Source: DASWHR01 sp036398095
Lineage (GTDB): Bacteria; Actinomycetota; AC-67
Direction: 5' to 3'
Length of the DNA stretch: 46,923 nucleotides
Assembly (NCBI GenBank): GCA_036398095.1
Contig: DASWHR010000143.1
Coordinates: forward strand, 1-46,923
Part shown: positions 37,055-44,977 of the stretch, in pieces
How the letters are laid out: each line of letters begins with the position of its first letter
Position numbering within the stretch: the stretch's first letter is position 1
Notes under the pieces: generated by a model
Told to the model about the DNA's origin: nothing
Database searches by the model: none
The model's input: the letters and a program-made list of their open reading frames with translations, nothing else
Made by a program: the position numbers and the translations under genes

Positions 37055-37088
37055 ACCTTTCCCGGCCGGTTGTGGCATTCTCTCGGGC

Positions 37089-38162
37089 GTGGATGCCGAC
37101 AGCAAGCCCCGCCGGCCGCGTCGCATCGTTCTGGTGGAACTGGTGCGAATCGTGGTCGTTGCCGTCTTCACCTACGGCGGCCACGAGATCGCTCAGGCGA
37201 TCGTCACCGACCAGACGCCCGGCCGCCTGCTGCTGGGGGCGGTGCTGGGCGCCACGACCGGCTACGTCGCCGGCGGAATCCTCGGCCGCACCGTCGCGAC
37301 GCTCATCGGCCTCGCCGAACGGCAGATCGCGCGGCTGCCCGGCGCGGATCTGGTCGCCGGAACGCTCGGCGGAGTGCTCGGCATGATGGTCGGCGCGCTC
37401 GTCGGGTGGCCGCTGCTGTTCATCCCGTCGCGACCGGTCGGCGCAGGCTCGCTCGCGTTTCTCGTCATCGTGCTGGGATCGCTCGGCTACGGAGCCGGGA
37501 CCGCGAAGCGCGAGGACATCCTGCAACTGTTCGGTCTGACGTTCCGCACGCGCGCATCCGATCTGAAAGTGCTGGACTCGAGCGCCATCATGGATCCGCG
37601 GCTGCTCGAGTGCGTGCGCAGCGGCTTCTTGCGCGGCTCGATGCTGGTCGGTCAGTTCGTGCTCGAAGAAGTCCAAGCGATCGCCGACTCGGCGGATCAG
37701 GTTCGGCGCAACCGCGGCAAGCGCGGACTGGAGATGCTCTCGGCGCTCCACCGCGAAGGGCTCGCGGATTTGCGCGTTGTCGACAAGAGCTATCCGGAGT
37801 TCGCCGAAGTGGACGCGAAGGTGGTGGCCCTGGCGCGCGAGCGCGGCGCCGCGATCGTGACCAACGACGTCGCCCTGGGCCGGATCGCCGAGCTGCAAGG
37901 CATATCCGTTCTGTCGCTGAACTCGCTGTCCGACGCGCTGCGACCCGCCGTTCTCCCCGGCGAACACCTCCGCGTCGCGATCCAAAAAGAGGGGCGCGAG
38001 CAAGGCCAGGGCGTCGGATACCTCGAGGACGGCTCCATGGTGGTGGTCGAAGGGGGCAAAGCGTTCGTGGGCTCCGACGCCGACGTGATGGTCACCAGCG
38101 TCATCCAATCCTCGGGCGGCCGGATGATCTTCGGCAAGCCCGCCGGGCCGGCCGGCGGGTGA
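37089..38162 (+). CDS. YacL-type membrane PIN/TRAM domain protein
   Basis: The 357-aa protein has about four N-terminal transmembrane helices (to about residue 145). A PIN nuclease-like domain follows (about 155-285; the segments LDSSAIMDPRLLE, VLEEVQ, VDAKVVALA and IVTNDVALGRIAEL supply the acidic residues). A C-terminal TRAM-like domain ends it. This matches B. subtilis YacL and homologues upstream of ispD. Nuclease activity is likely but not established. The GTG at 37089 was chosen because an earlier start would be within the terminator. The stop overlaps the ispD GTG. Confidence 0.9.
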   Translation: MDADSKPRRPRRIVLVELVRIVVVAVFTYGGHEIAQAIVTDQTPGRLLLGAVLGATTGYVAGGILGRTVATLIGLAERQIARLPGADLVAGTLGGVLGMMVGALVGWPLLFIPSRPVGAGSLAFLVIVLGSLGYGAGTAKREDILQLFGLTFRTRASDLKVLDSSAIMDPRLLECVRSGFLRGSMLVGQFVLEEVQAIADSADQVRRNRGKRGLEMLSALHREGLADLRVVDKSYPEFAEVDAKVVALARERGAAIVTNDVALGRIAELQGISVLSLNSLSDALRPAVLPGEHLRVAIQKEGREQGQGVGYLEDGSMVVVEGGKAFVGSDADVMVTSVIQSSGGRMIFGKPAGPAGG

Positions 38163-38836
38163 CCACCTGGGCGATCGTGGTCGCCGCCGGCGAGGGAACG
38201 CGAATCGCGGCCGGCGCCCCGAAGGCGCTCCTGCCGCTGGCCGGCCGGCCCATGCTGGCCTGGAGCCTCGATGCGGTGCTTGCCTCGGAATCGATCGACG
38301 GCGTCGTTGTCGTGTGCGGCGAGTCGTGGCGCGACGAGGGCGAGCGCCTGGTCCGGTCGATCGCGGGGCCCCGCGTGCCGGTGTGCGCCGGCGGCCGGTC
38401 CCGGCACGCGTCGGTCCGGAACGGGCTCGAACAGATCGGCGCTGACGCCGACCGCGTCGTCGTCCACGACGCCGCCCGCCCGCTGGCCGGTCCTGAGCTG
38501 TTCGAGCGGGCGCTTGCAGCGCTCGATCGAGCCTCCGCGGGCATTTGCGCGATTCCCGTTACCGACACGATCAAGCGGGCATCCGGCGACGCGGTGATCG
38601 AAACCGTGGATCGCAGCGCCTTGTGGCGCGCCCAAACTCCCCAGGCATTCCGGCTGGCCGATCTGCTCGAAGCCGCCGCTGCGGGGGACGACGAGGCGAT
38701 GACCGACGAAGCGGCGCTGCTCGAACGGGCGGGAATGACCGTGATCGTCGTTCCCGGCGACGAGCGCAACATCAAGATCACCACCCCGGCGGACCTTTCG
38801 ATCGCCGAGGACTTGCTCAGGGGGAGACGCACATGA
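38159..38836 (+). CDS. ispD: 2-C-methyl-D-erythritol 4-phosphate cytidylyltransferase
   Basis: The 225-aa enzyme adds CMP to MEP in the non-mevalonate isoprenoid pathway. The AIVVAAGEGTRI nucleotide loop, the K in GAPKALLPLAGRPM, VVVHDAARPL and the late NIKITTPADL are family signatures. It is translationally coupled on both sides (GTGA with the PIN/TRAM gene, ATGA with ispF). Confidence 0.96.
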   Translation: MTTWAIVVAAGEGTRIAAGAPKALLPLAGRPMLAWSLDAVLASESIDGVVVVCGESWRDEGERLVRSIAGPRVPVCAGGRSRHASVRNGLEQIGADADRVVVHDAARPLAGPELFERALAALDRASAGICAIPVTDTIKRASGDAVIETVDRSALWRAQTPQAFRLADLLEAAAAGDDEAMTDEAALLERAGMTVIVVPGDERNIKITTPADLSIAEDLLRGRRT

Positions 38837-39306
38837 GGATCGGAACCGGTGTCGACGCGCATCCCTTCGCCGGGGGTCGTCCGTTGGTTCTGGGAGGCGT
38901 TTCGATCCGGCACGACGAGGGCTTGGAAGGCCACTCCGACGCCGACGTCCTGGTCCACGCAATCATCGACGCCCTGCTGGGCGCGGCCGGCCTGGGCGAC
39001 CTCGGCGGCCACTTTCCAGCCGGCGATGCCCGCTTCAAGGGCGGAGACAGCATCACGATGCTGCGGACGACGGCCGGATTGCTCGCAGAGGCCGGCTATC
39101 GGATCGTCAATCTGGATTCGGTCGTGATCGCCCAGCGGCCGGCCGTGGCCCCCCATCGCGATCCGATGTGCCGGCGGATCGCGGAGGCTCTCGGGATCGA
39201 GCCCGGACGGGTTTCGGTCAAGGCGACGACGACGGACGGGATGGGCTTCACCGGCCGGGGCGAGGGAATCGCCGCGACCGCTGTCGCCCTGATCGACGAA
39301 GCCTGA
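38833..39306 (+). CDS. ispF: 2-C-methyl-D-erythritol 2,4-cyclodiphosphate synthase
   Basis: The 157-aa trimeric enzyme cyclises CDP-ME 2-phosphate. The metal ligands D8, H10 and H42 are in place (GTGVDAHPF and GHSDADVLVHAI), with GDLGGHFP and KATTTDGMGFTGRGEGI following. It overlaps ispD by ATGA. In related genomes cysS follows directly; here a 5.6-kb island separates them. Confidence 0.97.
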   Translation: MRIGTGVDAHPFAGGRPLVLGGVSIRHDEGLEGHSDADVLVHAIIDALLGAAGLGDLGGHFPAGDARFKGGDSITMLRTTAGLLAEAGYRIVNLDSVVIAQRPAVAPHRDPMCRRIAEALGIEPGRVSVKATTTDGMGFTGRGEGIAATAVALIDEA

Positions 39307-39446
39307 AGCCTCCCCCGGGCAGATTTGTCCGAAGTGTCCTGGTCTTGAAGGTCGCCTACGTATTTTCTCCCGCGGATCCCACGATTTTTCGCGCCTCAAC
39401 CCCCGCCTAGCATGCTCCTTGTCGGAACGAGCGAAAGGGACGGGAC

Positions 39447-39638
39447 ATGGGACAGGCAGCGCGGGGCGAGAACCGCCCCCGGGCGATGCAGGTGGAGCGC
39501 AGCCCCGCCGTCGCCCCCGGCTTCCTGCCGGTGTGGGGGGCGGAGACGATGACTCCCCCCGTCTCGGACCTGTTCGCTGCAGCACCGATCTCGAAGGTTC
39601 TCAGGGTAGAGATGTGGAAAGGGGGTTCCTCCAAATGA
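39447..39638 (+). CDS. Hypothetical 63-aa ORF at island start
   Basis: The frame runs from an ATG with AAAGGGACGGGAC upstream to a TGA that overlaps the ATG of the next micro-ORF (ATGA). The product has no signal peptide or known motif; its end is basic with KGGSSK. Third positions are strongly GC, which fits coding DNA in this genome. A -10-like TAGCAT lies at 39408-39413. The overlap suggests translational coupling with the 27-codon ORF. A competing 99-codon frame (39419-39718) contains the same 27-codon end but has a less natural composition. The 140 nt between ispF and this ORF hold nothing else clear. Confidence 0.4.
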   Translation: MGQAARGENRPRAMQVERSPAVAPGFLPVWGAETMTPPVSDLFAAAPISKVLRVEMWKGGSSK

Positions 39639-39718
39639 CGCGTTTCGTGCGTATCGCGACGGCTCTGTCCGCGCTGGCTACGATCTTCCTGGTTGCGGGG
39701 GCTTCGACGAAGTACTAA
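39635..39718 (+). CDS. 27-aa signal-peptide-like micro-ORF
   Basis: The product is almost entirely an export signal: M-T-R-F-V-R, a hydrophobic core, then A21-G-A23 before the final S-T-K-Y. Cleavage at AGA would leave only the tetrapeptide STKY. Its body shares a VR...LAT(I)FLV...GA pattern with the 34-aa ORF at 44782. It overlaps the 63-aa ORF by ATGA and is followed by a strong hairpin (39757-39791) and the HD-GYP gene. Too short for family assignment. It could also be a uORF or a degenerate start of a longer gene. Confidence 0.42.
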   Translation: MTRFVRIATALSALATIFLVAGASTKY

Positions 39719-39756
39719 GTCGACGGGCTTCGCATGCCGAAAATGAATACAGCGTT

Positions 39757-39791
39757 CTAGGAGGTCTGGGCGAACGCCTCGGACCTCCTAG
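39757..39791 (+). terminator. Hairpin between micro-ORF and HD-GYP gene
   Basis: CTAGGAGGTC (39757-39766) pairs with GACCTCCTAG (39782-39791), with an inner GGCG-AA-CGCC stem. It may terminate the micro-ORF transcript. It has no U run, and its left arm carries AGGAGGT, a perfect SD, so an attenuation role is also possible. The HD-GYP start is 34 nt downstream. Confidence 0.6.
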
Positions 39792-39824
39792 CCGTCTGTT
39801 CGCCATCGGAGGATGGCCCCGGCT

Positions 39825-41141
39825 ATGCGAGACCTGCCCGTTCGAGCAACACTGTTCGCGTTCGGCGTCGCGGTGTGTGCGGCGGCCGCGATTCTTGCCG
39901 CCGCCGGTCCCGGCGCCTGGCCTTCGGCCGGCATTGTGGTCGGCTTCGGTTTGCTGTTCCTGGCGGCCGACTGGGCGCCCGTCTGGTTCGCCCATGTGTC
40001 CTACTCGGTCGGGTTCGTCGTGGCGATCGCGGCCGTGATCTCGATCGGCCCGGCGCCGGCCGCCATCGCCGCGGCGTTCGGCGCCATCGACCGCGAGCTG
40101 CTGAGCCGCAAAGACTGGCTTCCCCGGATCGCGATCAACGCCGGAGCGCTGGCGTTGTCCACGCTGGCGCTCGGACAGATCTTCGTGGCTCTGGGAGGCC
40201 CCGTGGGGGCCGTCGGCACCGACGACTTCCCCGGCATCATCATGCCGCTCGTGGCCGGTTCGATCGCGTTCTTCATTGTCAACGCGGGGCTCGTGTCGGT
40301 GATGGTGTCGCTCGCGCGCCGTGTGCCGCTCAAAGACGTCTGGCACTCGGATTATCGGCGCACCACCACGATGCACTTCCTGTTCGCGGCGCTCGGCGTG
40401 CTGTTCGCCGCGATGTACACGAGCATCTCGTGGGCGGCCGTTCCGTTCGTGGTCGTGCCTTTGTTCGCGGCGCGGCACGCGTTCCAGACGGCCGAGAAGT
40501 CGCGCGAGACGTTCGAGTCCACGCTCGCCAGCATGATCACGGCACTCGAGGCGAAAGACCCTTACACGGCCGGTCACGCGAATCGCGTGTCGCAGATTGC
40601 GCAGCTCGTCGCCCGCGCCCACGGCTTCTCCGAATCGAAGGCGCGCCGTGTTCGCTACGCCGCGCTCCTCCACGACGTGGGGAAGGTCACGATCGACACG
40701 CGCGTGCTGCGCAAGCCGGGCAAGCTGACCGCTGAGGAGTACGACCACATGAAGGTCCACTCGATTCGCGGCGCCGAGCTGATCGCCGACATCGATTTGC
40801 TCGCCGACATGGTCGACGGCGTCCGGCATCATCACGAGCGCTTGGACGGCGGCGGCTACCCGGACGGTCTCGACGGAACGGCGCTGTCGGACGTGGCCAA
40901 GATCATCATGGTTTCGGACGCGTTCGATTCGATGACCTCGACGCGGTCGTACCGCAAGGCGATGCCGATGGAGAACGCGTTCGCGGAGTTGCGACGCTGC
41001 GAAGGCACGCAATTCGCGCCCGAGATGATCGAGGCGCTCGAGCGCGCAATCGCCCGGTGGGGCTGGACGCCGGCACCGGAGTCCTATGCGGGGGAGCTCA
41101 CGCCGCGGCCGGCGGAGTCGGTGCACGCGGCGCACGGATAG
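39825..41141 (+). CDS. Membrane HD-GYP domain protein (putative c-di-GMP phosphodiesterase)
   Basis: The 438-aa protein has about six or seven N-terminal transmembrane helices (to about residue 220), which could act as a membrane sensor. The HD-GYP domain follows (about 235-415): H283-D284 in LLHDVGKVTID and H335-H-H-E-R-L-D-G-G-G-Y345-P, the GYP signature with metal-binding His. Family members hydrolyse c-di-GMP to GMP. ATG at 39825 is chosen because GGAGGA is at 39808-39813; an ATG at 39813 would overlap that site. The 3' end overlaps the convergent DUF5317-like gene by 44 nt. No GGDEF synthase is in the window. Confidence 0.88.
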   Translation: MRDLPVRATLFAFGVAVCAAAAILAAAGPGAWPSAGIVVGFGLLFLAADWAPVWFAHVSYSVGFVVAIAAVISIGPAPAAIAAAFGAIDRELLSRKDWLPRIAINAGALALSTLALGQIFVALGGPVGAVGTDDFPGIIMPLVAGSIAFFIVNAGLVSVMVSLARRVPLKDVWHSDYRRTTTMHFLFAALGVLFAAMYTSISWAAVPFVVVPLFAARHAFQTAEKSRETFESTLASMITALEAKDPYTAGHANRVSQIAQLVARAHGFSESKARRVRYAALLHDVGKVTIDTRVLRKPGKLTAEEYDHMKVHSIRGAELIADIDLLADMVDGVRHHHERLDGGGYPDGLDGTALSDVAKIIMVSDAFDSMTSTRSYRKAMPMENAFAELRRCEGTQFAPEMIEALERAIARWGWTPAPESYAGELTPRPAESVHAAHG

Positions 41142-41685
41142 CCGCGACGCCGCGCATTCCGCCGCCGACGACCACGCCGATCCCGATGCTCAGCAGCACG
41201 TCCCCGGCCGACACGACCTGCCCGAGCGCGCGGATGGGGATCGCGTCCCCGAGGAATCGCAGGCGGCTGTCTTCGCCGGCGACGACGATCTTGTAGAAGC
41301 CGTCCTGCCCGGCGGTGATCGTATCGGTCTGCCCGGAGTGCTCGTAGGCCCAGACCGAGAGCGGCATGCCGCCGTTGGACGCAATCACGATCGCATTGAG
41401 CGTCCATCCCAGTGCGACGATCGCCAATCCGGCGCGCACCGCCCCGTGATGCGCGCGCACGTTGACGACGAGAAAGGCGACGACCACCACGTTGGCTGCC
41501 GCGGTGAGCCATCGCGCGGTCGAGTTCGGGAGCTCGACCGCCAGCGGCGCCAGCGCAACGATCAGCGATCCCAGCAGGAACGGAGTGCCTCGGAACTGAA
41601 CATCCGCCAGGCGGCGGATCCGGCCGCCGGCCAGATAGCCGCCGGCGATCGATGCCGCCAGCGTGAAGCCGAGGAGTTTGAACAT
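41098..41685 (-). CDS. DUF5317-like integral membrane protein
   Basis: The 195-aa product has about five hydrophobic helices and the motif NAIVIASNGGMPLSVWAYEH, seen in the actinobacterial DUF5317 family. Function is unknown. The ATG at 41685 has AAGGA 9 nt before it. It is divergent from the LuxR-type regulator (67-nt gap) and convergent with the HD-GYP gene, with a 44-nt tail overlap. Confidence 0.65.
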   Translation of the reverse strand: MFKLLGFTLAASIAGGYLAGGRIRRLADVQFRGTPFLLGSLIVALAPLAVELPNSTARWLTAAANVVVVAFLVVNVRAHHGAVRAGLAIVALGWTLNAIVIASNGGMPLSVWAYEHSGQTDTITAGQDGFYKIVVAGEDSRLRFLGDAIPIRALGQVVSAGDVLLSIGIGVVVGGGMRGVAAIRAPRAPTPPAAA

Positions 41686-41752
41686 CGCGAGATCCTTGAG
41701 CGCCGGGTGCGGTGCGGGGCCGATCGTAGACGATGTTCCGCTAGGCTCCCGG

Positions 41753-44578
41753 GTGGGAGGAGCACCCCTGAAAGACATCGCACCCTTCGTCGGACGCGAG
41801 GCGGAAATCCAGCGGTTCCGCCTCGCCCTTGCCGCGCCGGGCGGCCTCCTTTTGGTCGCCGGCGAAGCAGGGATCGGCAAGTCCCGTCTGGTGAGCGAAG
41901 CTGCCGCCGACGCGCGGCATGACGCGCGCCCGGTGTTGTGGGCTCGCCCCGACCAGGTGAGCCGTCCCGGACCGTTCGCGCTGGTGCTCGACCTGGTCGA
42001 GCACCTGTCGCTGCTCCCGTCGCTGGCGGAGGAAGCCACCGGGCTTGCCCGCCTGCTCGCCGAACCCGGCGACGGGTCCTACGACGCCGTCGCGGCGCGG
42101 CGGATCGCCGCGCGGATTCGCGGCTTGATTGCGCAAACGGGACGACGACCCGTCGTCATCTTCGAGGACCTGCATCTCGCCGACGAGGCCTCGCACGCGG
42201 TGATCGTGCATCTGGCGCGCTCGGCGCACGACGACGAGCATTTGCTCATCGCGACCTACCGCTCCGAGGAGGTCGGGATCGCCGAAGAACTCGAACGATT
42301 CCTCGGGGTCGTCGCGACCGAGCGGCTCGGCGACGAGATCGCGCTCGAGCCTCTTTCGGTGCGCGACGCCGCTGCGCTGGCCACCGGCATCCTGGGTCCC
42401 GGCGCCGCCGCTCAGAGCGAACGGATCGCACACACCGCCGACGGTGTTCCCTTCTACATCGAAGAGCTCGCCGAGGCGTCGATGCGTGAGGGCGGCGGGG
42501 ACGTGCTTCCGGGGGCGATCCCCGGATCGATCTCTCGAGCGGTGCTGGCGCGCACGCAGCGACTCGGCCCGGTCGCGCGCCATGTTCTGTCGGTGGCGGC
42601 GTTGATGCCGGGAGCCATCGAGGTGAGCGTGCTCGCCGTGGCCTGCGATCTGGACGCGGGGACCGTCGCGCGCGCCTTGGCGGAGGCCGCTCGCGCCGGG
42701 CTGGTCCAGGACCGGGACGAGCGCCTTGTCTTCCGTCACGCGCTCGTTCGCGAGGCCGTCGCCGCCGAGATGGTCAGTGTCGAGGCGCAGGATCTGCACC
42801 GCGGGATCGCAACCGCGATCGAGACGGTCTACGAAGCCGACCTGGGCCCGCACGTTCGCTCGCTGGCGCATCATTGGTACGCGGGACGCGATCGCGAACG
42901 GGCGCTTTTCTACGCGCTGGCCGCAGGCGATCGCGCATTGGGGCTGGCCGCGACGCACGAGGCGCGGACCGCATACGAGCTGGCCATCGCCTGCACCGAT
43001 CGTCCTCAGCCCGAACCGCTCTTCGGGTTGGGCGAGGTCGAAGTGCGCGAGGGCCGCTTTCCCGAAGCCGAGGTCCAGTTTCGGCGGGCGGCCGACGGGT
43101 GGGCAGCGTCGGACCGCACCGCAGAGGCGGCTCGCGCTCTGTCCCGCGCCGCATTCACCGTCGCCGTCGGTTCCGGTTTCGCCCAAGCCTTCGACGTGGT
43201 GGACGAGGCGCTCGCCGCGCTCGGACCCGCCGGGGAGCCGGCGCTGCGCGCGTCGCTCCTTGCGCAGAAGGGGCGGATGGTGCGGGCCGGCCGGGCCGAC
43301 GAACGCCGCGACGCGCTCGCCGACGCGGTCGCGCTCGCCGAACAGATCGGCGACCACGGGATTCGCTCCGAAGCCCTCGACGGTCTGGCGTGGGAGGCCT
43401 ACTTTGACTATCGCATCGACGACGCGATGCGGTTCGGGTTGGAGGCGGCGCGCGCCGCGATCGACGCCGGACAGGCCGAAGCCATCGGCCGCTCGCACAA
43501 CAACGTCGCGATCATCCTGTCGGCCGCCGGCCGCTACGGCGAGGCGCTGGAGCACCTATCGGTCGCGCGGGATCGGCTGGTCAGCGCCTTCGGTTCCTTC
43601 GGCGTGATGTTCATCGGCGTGACCGAAGCTATCACGCGCTGGCTGCTCGGACAGCCCAACCAGGTCGGAAGACTGCTCGCGACGCAGGACGAAGGGTGGT
43701 CCCAGTCGCAGGGCGCGGTGCGGATGCTGCAAGCGTGGGCGGCGCTCCACGCCGGCGAGCAGGAACGCGCGCGCGCGGCGGCCGCGCGGATGCGCGAGGA
43801 AGCCGGCTGGGACGGCTCGGCGGCGACCGGGGCGCAGCGACCGGCGCTGGACGCGGTGCTGTGCGAGGCACTGCTGGCGCTCGAACAAGACGAGGCTCCC
43901 GGCGATGAGCATCTCGAGGCGCTCACGCATGCGGCGGCCGCCGAAGACGGAATCGCCGACGAGCGGGCGCGGACGCTGTGCATCGCATCGCGCGCGCTGA
44001 CCCGTGCGGGACGCGACGAGGTGGCGAATTCGGTGCTGGGACGGTTCGATGATCTGCTGACGCGCTTTCCGTCTCCCTACTATCGCGCGTGGCGGTGCCA
44101 GATCGCCGGGGCGCTGGGCGAGGGGGAGCGCGCGGCCACCGATTATGCCGGCGCCGCTGAGATCTTCGGCGGCATGGGCAACCTCGTCGATCGTGCGCGC
44201 GCGATGCGGCTCGCGGCCGAGGCGGCCGGCCGAGGCGAGGAAGCCGTCGCCGACCTCAAGCATGCTCGCGACCTTGCGTCCGAAGGAGGATCGCATCTGG
44301 AGACGTCCAGGATCGAGGCGGCGTTGCGCGCGCGCGGGGTGAGGCCGCGCGCCGGCCGGCCGAAAAAGTCCGAGTCGGCAGGGCGCGGCGGGCTCTCCGC
44401 GCGCGAGGAGGAGGTCACGGCGCTCGTCGCCGGCGGCTCGTCGAACGCCGACATCGCGGCGCGCCTGTTTCTGTCCGAGCGGACCGTTCAGGACCACATC
44501 ACCCACGCGCTGCGCAAGCTTGGTCTTGCCGGGCGCGCCGGCCTTGCGGCGTGGGCAGTGAAGACCGGCCTCGCGTAG
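41753..44578 (+). CDS. Large ATP-binding LuxR-family regulator (LAL type)
   Basis: The 941-aa protein has an N-terminal STAND/AAA ATPase domain with Walker A G37-E-A-G-I-G-K43-S44 and Walker B-like VVIFEDLHLAD. A long tetratricopeptide-like helical region follows (about 400-870). The C-terminal LuxR helix-turn-helix (about 878-941) shows LSAREEEVTALVAGGSSNADIAARLFLSERTVQDHITHALRKLG. LAL proteins sense small molecules or peptides and activate promoters. The GTG at 41753 was chosen because TAGGCT (41742-41747) lies 5 nt before it, giving a leaderless start. A CTG at 41768 preceded by GGGAGGAG is an odd alternative. It is followed by the 34-aa peptide ORF. Confidence 0.9.
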   Translation: MGGAPLKDIAPFVGREAEIQRFRLALAAPGGLLLVAGEAGIGKSRLVSEAAADARHDARPVLWARPDQVSRPGPFALVLDLVEHLSLLPSLAEEATGLARLLAEPGDGSYDAVAARRIAARIRGLIAQTGRRPVVIFEDLHLADEASHAVIVHLARSAHDDEHLLIATYRSEEVGIAEELERFLGVVATERLGDEIALEPLSVRDAAALATGILGPGAAAQSERIAHTADGVPFYIEELAEASMREGGGDVLPGAIPGSISRAVLARTQRLGPVARHVLSVAALMPGAIEVSVLAVACDLDAGTVARALAEAARAGLVQDRDERLVFRHALVREAVAAEMVSVEAQDLHRGIATAIETVYEADLGPHVRSLAHHWYAGRDRERALFYALAAGDRALGLAATHEARTAYELAIACTDRPQPEPLFGLGEVEVREGRFPEAEVQFRRAADGWAASDRTAEAARALSRAAFTVAVGSGFAQAFDVVDEALAALGPAGEPALRASLLAQKGRMVRAGRADERRDALADAVALAEQIGDHGIRSEALDGLAWEAYFDYRIDDAMRFGLEAARAAIDAGQAEAIGRSHNNVAIILSAAGRYGEALEHLSVARDRLVSAFGSFGVMFIGVTEAITRWLLGQPNQVGRLLATQDEGWSQSQGAVRMLQAWAALHAGEQERARAAAARMREEAGWDGSAATGAQRPALDAVLCEALLALEQDEAPGDEHLEALTHAAAAEDGIADERARTLCIASRALTRAGRDEVANSVLGRFDDLLTRFPSPYYRAWRCQIAGALGEGERAATDYAGAAEIFGGMGNLVDRARAMRLAAEAAGRGEEAVADLKHARDLASEGGSHLETSRIEAALRARGVRPRAGRPKKSESAGRGGLSAREEEVTALVAGGSSNADIAARLFLSERTVQDHITHALRKLGLAGRAGLAAWAVKTGLA

Positions 44579-44679
44579 GCCGGTCCTAGGCCCCATCGGA
44601 ACGGCTCGTCCGATTCGTTGCGGTACGAGCAGATCCGGGGTCGGCGCGTGCCCGGATTTCGCCCGATTCGATGACCCCG

Positions 44680-44701
44680 GGGATGGGGGGGAAACCATCC
44701 C
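44680..44701 (+). other. Hairpin in the leader of the 34-aa ORF
   Basis: GGGATGG and CCATCCC form a 7-bp stem with loop GGGGGAAA, about 100 nt past the LAL stop. It may be the LAL terminator or part of the micro-ORF leader. The rest of 44579-44781 holds no other clear gene or site. Confidence 0.4.
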
Positions 44702-44781
44702 GATTGACTATCCGGCCTTCTTCCCGATGCCCCGATATTCCATCTGTTGAACGGTCGGCTCGGTGAAGAAGGGGATTCGAG

Positions 44782-44886
44782 ATGAAGTTAGTGAGAAAGT
44801 ATGTCGTCGCGGTTTCGTTGGCGACGTTCCTGGTTCTGGCAAGCGGCGCGGCCAACGCCTTTCCGCTTTTCAACCAGTGGCCGTAA
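44782..44886 (+). CDS. 34-aa secreted micropeptide, predicted mature octapeptide FPLFNQWP
   Basis: The ORF is 34 codons. AAGGGGA lies 6 nt before the ATG, a good ribosome site. The product starts M-K-L-V-R-K, then a hydrophobic core (about 7-20), SGA, and the signal-peptidase-I motif A24-N-A26. Cleavage there would release F-P-L-F-N-Q-W-P. A strong terminator begins 15 nt after the TAA, so the unit is complete rather than a truncated gene. Codons TTA and AGA near the start are rare in this GC-rich window, and in Streptomyces TTA can mark late-expressed genes. It lies directly after the LAL regulator, a natural partner if it is a signal. Function is unproven. Confidence 0.6.
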   Translation: MKLVRKYVVAVSLATFLVLASGAANAFPLFNQWP

Positions 44887-44901
44887 CCGACCCATCGATT
44901 G

Positions 44902-44926
44902 GCGCCGGCCGCGACGCGGCCGGCGC
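44902..44926 (+). terminator. Terminator after the 34-aa ORF
   Basis: GCGCCGGCCGC and GCGGCCGGCGC form an 11-bp perfect stem with loop GAC, followed by ATTTCGTTG. It separates the micro-ORF from cysS. Confidence 0.88.
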
Positions 44927-44962
44927 ATTTCGTTGCCCGCGGCCGCCTCGGGACGGCGCTGA

Positions 44963-44968
44963 TAGAGT
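44963..44968 (+). promoter_or_regulatory. -10-like element before cysS
   Basis: TAGAGT ends 9 nt before the cysS ATG with no ribosome site, as for other near-leaderless genes here. Confidence 0.4.
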
Positions 44969-44977
44969 CCCCGCCCG

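Noticed and set aside
39419..39718. 99-codon frame that ends with the 27-aa micro-ORF
   Set aside because: Its first part is Gly/Arg/Pro-rich shadow of the 63-aa frame, and the ATG at 39635 has the coupled start.
44579..44781. c-di-GMP or c-di-AMP riboswitch before the 34-aa ORF
   Set aside because: Looked for because c-di-GMP and c-di-AMP enzymes are nearby. The GGGATGG hairpin is present but the conserved cores of the known classes are not.
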